Shown here: in pieces, positions 17,879 through 27,370 of the stretch
Layout: every line of letters starts with the position of its first letter
Numbering within the stretch: position 1 is the first letter of the stretch
Origin: JAPOXR01 sp963662395
GTDB lineage: Bacteria; Pseudomonadota; Alphaproteobacteria; Rhodobacterales; Rhodobacteraceae
Direction of reading: 5' to 3'
DNA: 64,000 nt
Assembly: GCA_963662395.1 (NCBI GenBank)
Contig: OY759511.1
Span: 1,674,001-1,738,000, forward strand
Translations under genes and position numbers: made by a program
The notes under the pieces: model-generated
What the model was told of the DNA's origin: nothing
The model's input: the letters and a program-made list of their open reading frames with translations, nothing else
Databases searched by the model: none

Positions 17879-19342
17879 TCAACTTCTCCAGAAACGAATG
17901 GTGAGGAGGGCGTAGACTGCCGTCAACTCCAGGCGCCCTACCAGCATGACGAAGGCAAGCAGGAGCTTTGGCCCGTCACCCAGGCCGGCATAGTTCCCGG
18001 CCGGGCCGACGATATCGCCGAGGCCCGGGCCGATATTGGCAAGGGCGGCTGCGGCGGCGGACAGCGATGTCAGGAAATCCAGGCCGGCAATTGCCAGCAG
18101 CAATGTTGCTCCCAGCAGGGTGGCAAAGAAGATCACGAAGAACGACATCACCGAAGACAGGACCTCGTTCGGTATCCGCTGTCCGGCATATTTGGGGACG
18201 GCAACCGCATGCGGAAGGCGAACCCGGGTAATGTGGGCGCGCAGCGCCGAAATCATCAACTGGAAACGGAAAATCTTGATGGAACAGCAGGTCGAGCCGG
18301 CACAACCCCCGACCAGGCCAATGATGAAGAACACTGCGACCGGAAATCCTCCCCAGTTGCTGTAATTCTCGCTGGCATATCCGGTTCCGGTCAGGATCGA
18401 CACGCCGTTGAACAGCGACTTGCGCAACGCGATCTCGAAGTTGCGGTCATTGACCAGGATCAGCCAGACCACGAGCAGAATGACAATGGCGATGATCGAC
18501 ATCATGAAGCCGCGCACCTGCCGGTCCTCGAAGAGCGGCCGGTAGGAGCCGGTGGCGAACTGGAAGTAGCGAAAGAACGGCAGTGAAGCCAGGATCATGA
18601 ACACGACGCTCACATACTCCGCCCTGGCTCCCAGGCTGGCAAAGGAGCTGTCGTAATTGGCAAATCCGCCAGTGGCGACCGTTGTCATCGAGTGAACGAT
18701 GGCGTCGAACACGCTCATGCCGGCGAAGGAGTATCCCAGCGCACAGGCAACGGTCAGGAACAGGTAGATCAGCGAAATCGACCAGGTGACCTCGAAGGCT
18801 CTCGGCAGGATCTGGCCGAGGGTGACGAGGCTGTCCCACCTGAAAAGCTGCATGCCTCCGACACGCAGGAAGGGAAAGAACACAACGGCGATGACGATGA
18901 TGCCGATGCCGCCGAACCACTGCAGCAGCCCGCGCCACAACAGCACTCCCGGTGGCAGGCTCTCCAGGCCGGCGATGACGGTGGCGCCGGTGGTGGTCAA
19001 TCCGGACATTGCCTCGAAGAAGGCATCGACGATATCGATCCCCGGCTCGCCCAGCACGAAGGGAACGGCGCCGAAGACCGGCAATGCCACGTAGAGCCCT
19101 GTTGTCAGGATGAATATCTGCTTGATGGTCAGGCTGTTGCCGACCCGGTTATGGGTGGACAAGGTGATGACCACGCCGGTCAGCCCGGTCACCAGCGAGG
19201 AGATGGCAAAGGCCCGCCAATTCTCGTTGCCATCGATCAGGTCGGCGACCATCGGGGCGGTCATGGCAATACCGAGGCATGCCACCACCAGGCCGATCAC
19301 GTAGAGCACGGCCCTGACATCGGGGATATCGATCCTGCTCAT
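17879..19342 (-). CDS. trkH: TrkH family potassium uptake protein
   Basis: A 487-residue inner-membrane potassium translocator. Repeated membrane-pore-membrane units are visible, with selectivity-filter-like segments MSGLTTTGATVI, MTTVATGGFANYD, ILTGTGYASENYSNWG and ANIGPGLGDIVGPAGN. LLWRGLLQWFGGIGIIVIAV is a classic TrkH stretch. It normally works with the cytoplasmic NAD-binding TrkA, which is not in this window. Lies upstream of the ThDP enzyme on the same strand. Confidence 0.92.
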   Translation of the reverse strand: MSRIDIPDVRAVLYVIGLVVACLGIAMTAPMVADLIDGNENWRAFAISSLVTGLTGVVITLSTHNRVGNSLTIKQIFILTTGLYVALPVFGAVPFVLGEPGIDIVDAFFEAMSGLTTTGATVIAGLESLPPGVLLWRGLLQWFGGIGIIVIAVVFFPFLRVGGMQLFRWDSLVTLGQILPRAFEVTWSISLIYLFLTVACALGYSFAGMSVFDAIVHSMTTVATGGFANYDSSFASLGARAEYVSVVFMILASLPFFRYFQFATGSYRPLFEDRQVRGFMMSIIAIVILLVVWLILVNDRNFEIALRKSLFNGVSILTGTGYASENYSNWGGFPVAVFFIIGLVGGCAGSTCCSIKIFRFQLMISALRAHITRVRLPHAVAVPKYAGQRIPNEVLSSVMSFFVIFFATLLGATLLLAIAGLDFLTSLSAAAAALANIGPGLGDIVGPAGNYAGLGDGPKLLLAFVMLVGRLELTAVYALLTIRFWRS

Positions 19343-19392
19343 CGTTACTCGTGCCGAAACCGCCCGCGCAACCTCATCGGTTCCCGGAGCCG

Positions 19393-19409
19393 GCCGGCTG
19401 TCAGCCGGC
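19393..19409 (-). terminator. Hairpin between metZ and trkH
   Basis: Perfect 7-bp stem GCCGGCT/AGCCGGC with a three-base loop, 12 bases past the metZ stop. There is no following T-run, so it may be a weak terminator or an mRNA-stabilising hairpin rather than a full stop to transcription. Confidence 0.35.
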
Positions 19410-19420
19410 GGTCCTGCCGA

Positions 19421-20590
19421 TCATGCCGCGTCCAGGGCATTGTCAATGTCACGCATCAGGTCGGATTGACTTTCGAGACCCATCGAGATTCGCACCAGGC
19501 CATCTCCGATTCCCAACTCCTGGCGAAACTCCGGCGACAGCCGCTGATGGGTTGTCGTGGCCGGATGGGTGACGAGGCTCTTCGTATCGCCAAGGTTGTT
19601 GGAAATGCTGATGATCTCGAGAGCATTGATGAACCGGAATGCGCTGTCCTTTCCACCCCTGAGCTCAACCGAAACCACTGTCCCCCCGCATGACATCTGC
19701 GACCTGGCCAGTTGGTATTGCGGATGACTCGGAAGGTGCGGGAAAATCACCCTGCTGCACTTCGGATGCCCCTCCAGCCTCCCGGCAATTTCCAGCGCAG
19801 TGCCAGCCTGAGCATTGCACCTCAGGGAGAGGGTTTCAAGACCCTTCAGCATGACCCAGGCCGTGAACGGGCTCATCGCCGCCCCGGTATGTTTCAGGAA
19901 GGGCTGCAAGGTATTCTTGATGAATTCCGACCTTCCCAGCACGATGCCGCCGATACACCTTCCCTGCCCGTCAATATGCTTCGTTGCCGAATAGACGACG
20001 ACATCGGCCCCGAGGCCGATGCTGTCCTGGAAAACCGGCGTCCCGAGCACATTGTCGATGATGGATGTTGCACCCTGCCGATTGGCAAGCTCGCAGACAT
20101 TCCTGACATCAATGACCTCCAGCGTCGGATTCGAGACCGATTCAAGAAAGACCAGCCTGGTTCCCGGGCGGATCTCGCGCTGCCACTGTTCGGGGTCGGT
20201 CCCGTCCACCAGCACCACCTCGATACCGAATCTCGGCAGGATCTCTTCAAGAATGAACAGGTTGGAGCCGAACAGCGCCCGTGACGAGACCACGCGGTCG
20301 CCGGCCGACAGCATCGACATCAGCGACGCGTTGACGGCTGCCATGCCGGACGCGGTGGCAAATCCATCCTCGGCTCCCTCGATGGCAGCCATCCGTTCCT
20401 CGAACATCCGGACGGTCGGATTGCCGTAGCGGGTATAGATATACTCGTCTTCGCCGGCCTCGATGAACCTGGCTTCCGCCTGTTCGGCCGACTCGTAGGA
20501 GTAGCCCTGGGTGAGGAAGATCGCCTCGGCATTCTCGCCAAACTGGCTGCGACGAATGCCGGCCCGGACCGCCTTTGTCGATTTGTCCAT
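19421..20590 (-). CDS. metZ: O-succinylhomoserine sulfhydrylase
   Basis: A 389-residue PLP enzyme of the Cys/Met metabolism family that turns O-succinylhomoserine plus sulfide into homocysteine. The PLP lysine is in VVYSATKHIDGQGR. Other family blocks are YIYTRYGNPTVRMFEERMAA, ATASGMAAVNASLMSML and NTLGD-like ISNNLGDTKSLVTHPATTTH. The ATG at 20590 follows CAGGGGC and gives the usual family length; the frame stays open upstream for over a kilobase without similarity. The nearby inverted repeat at 20620-20651 may regulate it. Confidence 0.92.
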   Translation of the reverse strand: MDKSTKAVRAGIRRSQFGENAEAIFLTQGYSYESAEQAEARFIEAGEDEYIYTRYGNPTVRMFEERMAAIEGAEDGFATASGMAAVNASLMSMLSAGDRVVSSRALFGSNLFILEEILPRFGIEVVLVDGTDPEQWQREIRPGTRLVFLESVSNPTLEVIDVRNVCELANRQGATSIIDNVLGTPVFQDSIGLGADVVVYSATKHIDGQGRCIGGIVLGRSEFIKNTLQPFLKHTGAAMSPFTAWVMLKGLETLSLRCNAQAGTALEIAGRLEGHPKCSRVIFPHLPSHPQYQLARSQMSCGGTVVSVELRGGKDSAFRFINALEIISISNNLGDTKSLVTHPATTTHQRLSPEFRQELGIGDGLVRISMGLESQSDLMRDIDNALDAA

Positions 20591-20619
20591 GAGTGCCCCT
20601 GACCGATTCCCACCCCTTC

Positions 20620-20651
20620 CATGACCGGCCTGTGGGATCTGCCCGGTCATG
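20620..20651. promoter_or_regulatory. Inverted repeat upstream of metZ
   Basis: CATGACCGG and CCGGTCATG form a perfect 9-bp inverted repeat with a 14-base spacer, 30 bases upstream of the metZ start. It could be a dyad operator or a leader hairpin. It does not resemble the conserved SAM-II core. Function is unproven. Confidence 0.35.
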
Positions 20652-20965
20652 ACGGCCCGCAATCCAGGCCCGCCAGCCAGCGCGGCTTCCGCATCCGGCC
20701 ATCCCGTTTTCCGGCGGCGGCGACCCGGAGTCAAGCCATCCGCACGCGCCGGGGAAGCAATCCCTCTCCCCGGACACGCCCATCGCCCGGCATCCAGCCC
20801 CTCCTGGCCAGGCCGCGGGGCGGTGAGGCTGTTGCAACCAGGCGCCACGCCCATTATTCGGCAGTTCCGTCCTGGGGCCCGGAGGGTGCCCACCACCACT
20901 CGTGACCGGCCCTTCGCCGGATTGACCCGCAGCGGCCCCGCGCCGCCATCAAAGGAAGTCCCCCG
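20652..20965. other. Intergenic stretch between metZ and GST gene
   Basis: About 310 GC-rich bases between two divergent genes. Beyond the inverted repeat just before it and the AAAGGAAG ribosome binding site of the GST gene at its end, no gene or structured element was recognised. Promoters for both neighbours are expected here. Confidence 0.4.
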
Positions 20966-21667
20966 ATGACCAGACCGATCGATCTCTTCTACTGGCCGAC
21001 ACCCAATGGCTGGAAGATATCCATTGCCCTTGAAGAACTCGAGTTGCCTTACCAGCTTCACCTCGTCAATATCGGCAAGGGTGACCAGTTCGATCCCGAT
21101 TTCCTGAAGATTGCGCCAAACAATCGCATGCCGGCAATCATCGATCATGACGGCCCGAAGGGCGAGAAGGTCAGCATCTTCGAATCCGGCGCGATTCTCC
21201 AGTATCTTGGCCGCAAGACCGGAAAATTCTACGGCAAGGACGAAAACCAGCGCATCGAGGTCGAGGAGTGGCTGATGTGGCAGATGGGTGGGGTCGGCCC
21301 GATGGCCGGGCAGGCGCATCATTTCCTGAAATACGCGCCGGAGATGGATCCGCCGCAGGACCTTCCCTATGCCAAGGACCGCTACCGCAACGAGGTCTCC
21401 CGGCTGTATGGCGTGCTCGACCGACGCCTCGAGTCGAGAGAATTCGTCGCCGGAGACTATTCGATTGCCGACATGGCGATATGGCCATGGGCCTGCCTGT
21501 GGGAAGGTCAGCAACAGGACATTGCCAGGTTGCCCAACATGGCGGCATGGCTGGAGAGAGTGGGCAGTCGGCCGGCCGTCCAGAAGGGACGAGCGCTGGC
21601 CGAAGAGCACCGAGGCGGCTCCAACAGCAAGCAGGCGCAGAAAATCCTCTTCAACCAGAAGGGCTGA
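20966..21667 (+). CDS. Glutathione S-transferase, Nu-class (YfcG/YghU-like)
   Basis: A 233-residue glutathione transferase. The N-terminal thioredoxin-like domain carries TPNGWKISIALEEL, the threonine/asparagine motif of the YfcG/YghU disulfide-bond reductase class, then NNRMPAIIDHDG and IFESGAILQYLGRKTG for glutathione binding. The all-helical C-terminal domain has YSIADMAIWPW. It likely acts as a glutathione-dependent peroxidase or disulfide reductase in the cytoplasm. Start at 20966 has an AAAGGAAG box. Confidence 0.9.
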   Translation: MTRPIDLFYWPTPNGWKISIALEELELPYQLHLVNIGKGDQFDPDFLKIAPNNRMPAIIDHDGPKGEKVSIFESGAILQYLGRKTGKFYGKDENQRIEVEEWLMWQMGGVGPMAGQAHHFLKYAPEMDPPQDLPYAKDRYRNEVSRLYGVLDRRLESREFVAGDYSIADMAIWPWACLWEGQQQDIARLPNMAAWLERVGSRPAVQKGRALAEEHRGGSNSKQAQKILFNQKG

Positions 21668-21979
21668 CCACCAGGCAATCTGCCTTCCCCCGGAACGGGG
21701 CATTGCAAACTCCGGCACACCGGGAGAGTGCGCTCGCCAGGCATCTGTTGTTCCGCCAGGCCGACCGGCAACATCCGGACCGTCGTCGGAACCAAGGTCA
21801 CGACCTGTCTGACGCGACGGGCCGCCAGTGCCACCCTGCCAGAGTGAAACTCGACACCTTCCCGAATCGAGAAAACTGATCCGGGCTGCACGGGCGGGAC
21901 CAGCATGTCCTTCCTTTTTCCGGTATTTGACACGCAGTGCCGGTGCAGGGATGATCGAATATCCGAGACGGAGGAGAAA
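21668..21979. other. Intergenic stretch before sodC
   Basis: Just over 300 bases after the GST gene and before sodC. No gene was recognised. The last bases contain the strong GGAGGA ribosome binding site of sodC. Confidence 0.4.
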
Positions 21980-22498
21980 ATGACGAGACTGATTGCCGGT
22001 GCAGGTATTGCAATAGCGATTTCCTGCATCAGCTCCCTGGCCCATGCAGGCGAATTGGCAAGGGCGGAGATCCTGGATGCCGACGGTGATGTCATCGGCG
22101 GCGCGCTATTCGAGCAGACCCCCACCGGCGTACTCATTCTTGTCGATGCAAGCGGATTGCCGCCTGGTGGGCACGGCATCCACCTGCACGCCACCGGTTC
22201 CTGCTCCCCGAACTTCAAGGCGGCATCGGGGCACATCAATCCGGAAGGGGTCAAGCACGGTCTGCGAAACCCCGATGGGCCGGATAACGGCGATCTTCCC
22301 AATCTCTACGTGGCAGCCGATGGCACGGAGCGGGCCGGTTTCTTCACGACCCGCATATCGGTGGCAGGCGACGCACCGGCCCTGCTGGACGAGGATGGCT
22401 CGGCGATCGTCATTCACGAGAATCCCGATGATCACATGTCGCAGCCAATTGGCGGCGCCGGTGGCCGTATCGGCTGTGGAGTCATCGAGAAGATGTAG
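21980..22498 (+). CDS. sodC: Superoxide dismutase [Cu-Zn], periplasmic
   Basis: A 172-residue exported Cu,Zn superoxide dismutase. A Sec signal peptide (residues 1-23, cleavage after AHA) precedes the fold. Copper ligands are seen in HGIHLH, GHINPEG and the late VIHENPDDH. Zinc-site residues VKHG and GDLPN are present. The usual zinc His in GPHxGDLP is replaced by Asp (GPDNGDLP). The structural disulfide cysteines in GSC and IGCGVI are kept. Start at 21980 has a GGAGGA box. Confidence 0.9.
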   Translation: MTRLIAGAGIAIAISCISSLAHAGELARAEILDADGDVIGGALFEQTPTGVLILVDASGLPPGGHGIHLHATGSCSPNFKAASGHINPEGVKHGLRNPDGPDNGDLPNLYVAADGTERAGFFTTRISVAGDAPALLDEDGSAIVIHENPDDHMSQPIGGAGGRIGCGVIEKM

Positions 22499-22800
22499 CC
22501 GGTCCTCGCCCGCCGGAATTTACGCAGCCGGCCCGACAGCCCTTGCAATGCTGCCGGGTCCGGGCGGCCTCCAGATGCCTCATCGTGCAATTCTGCCTGA
22601 TTCGGCCATGTCAATCCGACCGGCAACGACCCCGGAATGAAGGCAGCATGGTTGCCGGCCAGCCCGGGCCAGCAATCTCGTCTCACCAGACGATCTTGCA
22701 ATTCGGAGTCGTCACATTCCGCCAATCCCCGTTTCAGTCATCAAGTGGAGATGGCGGACCAACGGGCGCCGGCGGTGTCGGCGAGATGTGGCATGGCGGG
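22499..22800. other. Intergenic stretch between sodC and abiEii remnant
   Basis: About 300 bases between convergent genes. No gene, RNA or convincing terminator hairpin was recognised. Confidence 0.35.
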
Positions 22801-23715
22801 TCACGATCCTCCGGCTTGTCCGCCCCGGTGGTTGTCGGCCGCGAGTTCTTCCCGCAATCCTGTCAAGAGTTTCTGCAACAGGACCGCGACCCCTTCCAGC
22901 CATTCGCTGCTGCGGAGGGTCCTCGTTGCCAGCTCGGGAGGCACAGTCTCCTCCAGCACCTTCAACATCTGGCCGGAACCGGGCAGATCAGGCATCTGCC
23001 CGGCTGCATCGGTCAGCAGTTCATCGAAGTGCGGGATCCCGTATCCTTCCAGCTTGCCCCGAACCAGCGAGGCATCCATGCGGACACCACGGCTCAACAG
23101 CCATTGCATGTCCCGGAGGTCGCGCCAGCGCACATGGACCGGCAACCTTGCCGGAAATGCCGCCGGCTTGTCGGCAGGAATGCCGGCCATGGTGGTGACA
23201 CGGAGCTGCACTCCTGCATGGCTGGCTGGAATGATGCTGTAATTGCGGCCCAGGCCGCTTCGAATGAAATTCCGCTCTGCACATCGGCGATTTCGAGCTT
23301 GATGCGAAACCATGAACTTCCGCCAAAGCCGCCCGTGTCGGGTGCCATCCGCACCCGCCATCGCCGGATATAGACTGCAAAGCGACCCTTGTCCCGTGGC
23401 TGTGATACCATGGCCTCAAACCCGTAGCGGTCTTCCAGATATTGCTGCAACACTGGTCCAGGCTCTGCCGCCTGTGCATCCGACAGACCTGGGCCGGCAC
23501 AGAAGTCGAGAGCCTCGCTCAGTCGCACTCCCCAATGGCACAGTCGCAGGGCTGTCCCACCGTGGAATACCAGGCGGTCGAGGAAGCCGCGCCGGTGCAT
23601 CGCATGCAGGATGTCGTAATGCAGGATCTCCTTTGCCGGCCTGAACCGAGCGCCCGGCAAGGCCTGCTTCCGACGCCGCTCCATCGACGAGGCCCTGGAA
23701 ATCCATCCCTGTCAT
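22801..23715 (-). pseudogene. AbiEii-like nucleotidyltransferase toxin, frameshifted
   Basis: Remnant of an AbiEii/AbiGii-type toxin. The N-terminus MTGMDFQGLVDGAASEAG is in one frame. The conserved block AKEILHYDILHAMHRRG and GGTALRLCHWGVRLSEALDF (nucleotidyltransferase active-site region) is in a second. The C-terminal half (YSIIPASHAGVQLRV; VRWRDLRDMQWLLSRGVRMD) is in a third. Reading therefore shifts near 23645 and again near 23245. The ATG at 23715 overlaps the stop of the upstream antitoxin gene as ATGA, the normal abiE layout. No intact product is expected. Confidence 0.75.
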
Positions 23716-24350
23716 CCTGGAGATTGCGCCGCGGGTTGCCAAGGCTCGGCCCATGGCAGCTGCTGCCACCAGCGCAGCTGACGCTGATCTTCCCCGGTGA
23801 AAGGTGGAAGACCCATCTCCTGGCGGATCAACGCCAACTCATCCGGATCAATGTCCACCAGTTCGAGATTGCGCCGGGTTCGTCGCAGATCCTCCAGCGC
23901 CGTGAACGGCCTGGCCCGGCGCAACGGTTGGCCGACATCCACCGTAGCATCCTCGACCTCGGCAGACGTCCGCTCGGTGTGGGTAAAGGAGATGGAGCCG
24001 AAGGGCGTGTGGAACCATCCCTTTCACCCGGTTGTCATCACCGTGATGCACCAGGTCATCTGCGAAATGAGGCTATGGTGACTGAGCGCCGTCAGAAGGC
24101 TGAGATGGCAGGAATGGCCTTCTCGAAGCGCCAGCGCGATCCTGTCCGGCGAATTGCCGATGTCGAGTTTCCGTTCGTTGACATGGACGCCCCTGGCGGC
24201 GCGCGTCAGCACGCCCTGGGCGACCAGCCGCGCCAGGTCACCGGTGAAGGTCTTTTCCGATTTCTCGGGGAATAGGGCGCGCAGATCCCCGGCCGTGAAG
24301 ACCTCTCGCTCATCCTGCTCCAGCACGCGGATTGCGTCTGCCGTTCTCAC
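23712..24350 (-). pseudogene. AbiEi-like antitoxin with in-frame stop
   Basis: An AbiEi-family antitoxin. The N-terminal winged-helix block (VFTAGDLRALFPEKSEKTFTGDLARLVAQGVL) and the C-terminal part (GWFHTPFGSISFTHTERT; ARPFTALEDLRRTRRNLELVD) are in one frame. They are separated by a TGA at 24024-24026, where the family has a residue before KGW. It is otherwise collinear with about 210 codons. It overlaps the start of the toxin remnant. Both members of this abortive-infection pair are thus inactivated, unless the stop is suppressed. Confidence 0.75.
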
Positions 24351-24565
24351 CCTGCCCTACATGGGCAACCAATATGGCGGATCGGCTACGGAGGGTTTCT
24401 GTCCAGCGCAAGCACTCGCCGTTGGCCGGGTGAATTTCAGTGGCATTGATCTGCATCTTTCCTGCCCCGAGGCCGGGCATGTCCGGGATTGTTACGGATT
24501 GGTGTTGCCGGTGGGCTTCCGGACCAGATACCAGATAAAGGAGTCGACAGTCGAAACATCAGATG

Positions 24566-24578
24566 TTATCAATGATAA
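24566..24578. promoter_or_regulatory. Palindrome just upstream of FCD regulator
   Basis: TTATC-AAT-GATAA is a perfect 5-bp inverted repeat with a 3-base centre, ending one base before the ATG of the FCD-domain regulator, in an AT-rich pocket. The position suits autoregulation by a GntR-type repressor. Inferred from symmetry only. Confidence 0.35.
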
Positions 24579-24579
24579 T

Positions 24580-25377
24580 ATGTCTGAGCTTCTCTATTAC
24601 GATCTCAAGGATTCCAGCGGATCACCACCGAGCCTCGCTACCCATGTCTGCCGGGAGCTGGGAAGGCGGATTGTCGGCGGATTGCATCGGGAAGGCGAAC
24701 TGATCGACGATGAGGGTCGTCTCGGGGAGCGTTTCCGGGTCAGCAAGTCGGTCGTCCGCGAGGCCGTGAAGCTGCTGGTGGGCAAGGGACTTCTCGAGGT
24801 TCGGCGCGGAAGCGGCACCCGGGTCCGGCAGCGTTCAAACTGGAACCTTCTGGATGATGACGTGCTTGCCTGGCACTTGTCCACCGATCCGCGTCCTGAT
24901 TTCCTGCGACAGCTGACCGAGTTCCGGCGACTGATCGAACCAAGCGCTGCCGCCTGGGCGGCCAGCTTCGGGTCGGATGACGAACATGCCGAGATCGAGA
25001 CAGCCCAGCAGCGCATGGAACATGGCGGGCAGTCGATCGAGGGATATGTCGTGGCCGATGCCATGTTTCACCGGGCCATTCTCCGTGCGGCCGGCAACGA
25101 AATCCTGCTCTCGATGGAGGGGGTGATTTTCTCGGCGCTGCTCAGCTCCATTCGCCTGACCAATTCCGACCCGCGGGAAAATGCCAGCTCCATCCCGTTT
25201 CACCGCGCGGTCCTGAATGCCATCAGATCACGGGACCACCAGGCGGCGGAGGAGCGAATGAAGGCTCATCTCGTCGATACTGCCGAGCGCCTGGAGAGTG
25301 CGATTGCCGGACTGTCCTGGCGTCTTGCCGGTGACGGGCCGCCCGATCCGGAGCAAGGCGCATCGTCCCGGTATTGA
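24580..25377 (+). CDS. FCD-domain GntR family transcriptional regulator
   Basis: A 265-residue FadR-subfamily regulator. The winged HTH spans about residues 15-80 (LGRRIVGGLHREGELIDDEGRL; FRVSKSVVREAVKLLVGKGLLEVRRGSGTRV). The helical FCD effector domain follows, with metal-binding-type residues around DAMFHRAILRAAGN and FHRAVLNAIRSRD. The ATG at 24580 has no good ribosome binding site, but the frame upstream lacks similarity. Directly precedes a sugar ABC transporter, which it probably represses until a sugar acid binds. Confidence 0.88.
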   Translation: MSELLYYDLKDSSGSPPSLATHVCRELGRRIVGGLHREGELIDDEGRLGERFRVSKSVVREAVKLLVGKGLLEVRRGSGTRVRQRSNWNLLDDDVLAWHLSTDPRPDFLRQLTEFRRLIEPSAAAWAASFGSDDEHAEIETAQQRMEHGGQSIEGYVVADAMFHRAILRAAGNEILLSMEGVIFSALLSSIRLTNSDPRENASSIPFHRAVLNAIRSRDHQAAEERMKAHLVDTAERLESAIAGLSWRLAGDGPPDPEQGASSRY

Positions 25378-25518
25378 GACACCGGATACCGCTGGCTCGA
25401 CCTGGTGAGCGTGTCAGTGGAGGCAGCACACTGGACTGCCAGACCCCGGCCCTATTCGGGGCAGATCACCAGGCCAACCGGTGCCCACGGGCTCCATGAC
25501 AATAAACAGGAGAGAACG

Positions 25519-26571
25519 ATGTTTTCGAGAACACGAAACGGGCTCGTTGCTGTCACTGCAGCGGCGATTTCCATGGCGGGAATGGCGTCGGCCGAGATGG
25601 TAGCGTTGCTTCTGCCCGAGAACGTAAACCCGAGATGGGAACAGCAGGATGCTGCGGCCTTCGTGAACACGATGGCCGAGATCGCGCCCGACATCGAGGT
25701 CGAGGTCTTCAACGCCAACAATGACACCTCCGTGCAGCAACGGCAGGCAGAACAGGCACTGACGCAAGGGGCCAAGGTGCTGATCGTCATTCCGATCGAT
25801 GGCGAAAGCTCGGCGATCATTGCCGACACCGCCGCCGAGGAAGGCGTTCCGACCATTGCCTATGACCGGATGATCAACTCGCACAACACCACCTTCTGGG
25901 TGCAGGCTGATCTCGAAGGCATGGGCTATGACCAGGCGATGCACGTGATCGAGAACACCGCGGATGGCGACACGCTGGTCCTGCTCAAGGGCTCCCCGAC
26001 CGATCCGAATGCGGCAGTCATCCATAACGGGCAGTTGCGGGCCCTGACGGAGCTGTTTGACAGCGGCAAGCGGGTCCTCGGCTACGAGAACTGGACACCG
26101 GGCTGGGATCCGGCAATCGCCCGCCGCTCGATGGACCAGGCCCTGACCCAGCTGAACAACAATGTCCAGGGCGTGGTATCGTCGAATGACGGCAATGCCG
26201 GTGCAGCCATTGCCGCCATGGAAGAACAGGGCATGGCCGGGACAGTTCCGGTATCCGGCCTTGATTGCACGGTCCAGGCGCAGCAGCTGATGCTGCTTGG
26301 CAAACAGACCCAGTGTGGCTGGCGCCCGCTGGCCGACATGGCCGAAGCTGCGGCCAAGGTAACGGTGCGCCTGGTCAATGGTCAGGACTTCTCGGATCTT
26401 GCCTCGCAGACCGTAACCAATGGTGTCGGTGCCGAAGTCGCCTATGTGCCGGTTGGTTCATACTCGGCAGTTGGTGCCGAGGGTGTGGCTTACGTGATCG
26501 AAAACGATCCGTCGATCACCAGGGAAATGGTATGCCAGGGCGAGGCCGCGGCAACCGCCCTCTGCCAGTGA
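25519..26571 (+). CDS. Sugar ABC transporter substrate-binding protein (xylose-type)
   Basis: A 350-residue periplasmic binding protein of the ribose/xylose family. Signal peptide at residues 1-25 (VAVTAAAISMAGMASA). Conserved stretches are ALTQGAKVLIVIPIDGESSA, EGVPTIAYDRMI, QGVVSSNDGNAGAAIAAM and VPVSGLDCTVQA. Closest in pattern to D-xylose-binding proteins, but the exact ligand is not known. Start at 25519 follows CAGGAGAG. First structural gene of a transport and oxidation operon. Confidence 0.88.
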   Translation: MFSRTRNGLVAVTAAAISMAGMASAEMVALLLPENVNPRWEQQDAAAFVNTMAEIAPDIEVEVFNANNDTSVQQRQAEQALTQGAKVLIVIPIDGESSAIIADTAAEEGVPTIAYDRMINSHNTTFWVQADLEGMGYDQAMHVIENTADGDTLVLLKGSPTDPNAAVIHNGQLRALTELFDSGKRVLGYENWTPGWDPAIARRSMDQALTQLNNNVQGVVSSNDGNAGAAIAAMEEQGMAGTVPVSGLDCTVQAQQLMLLGKQTQCGWRPLADMAEAAAKVTVRLVNGQDFSDLASQTVTNGVGAEVAYVPVGSYSAVGAEGVAYVIENDPSITREMVCQGEAAATALCQ

Positions 26572-26580
26572 CAAGCGTAC

Positions 26581-27366
<786 letters not shown>

Positions 27367-27370
27367 GACC

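Noticed and set aside
20591..20700. SAM-II-type riboswitch before metZ
   Set aside because: The leader is GC-rich and lacks the A-rich conserved core of that class; only a simple dyad is present.
20591..22045. Long open frame continuing upstream of metZ on the minus strand
   Set aside because: It runs through the GST gene on the other strand and has no similarity; the conserved MetZ start and its ribosome binding site are at 20590.
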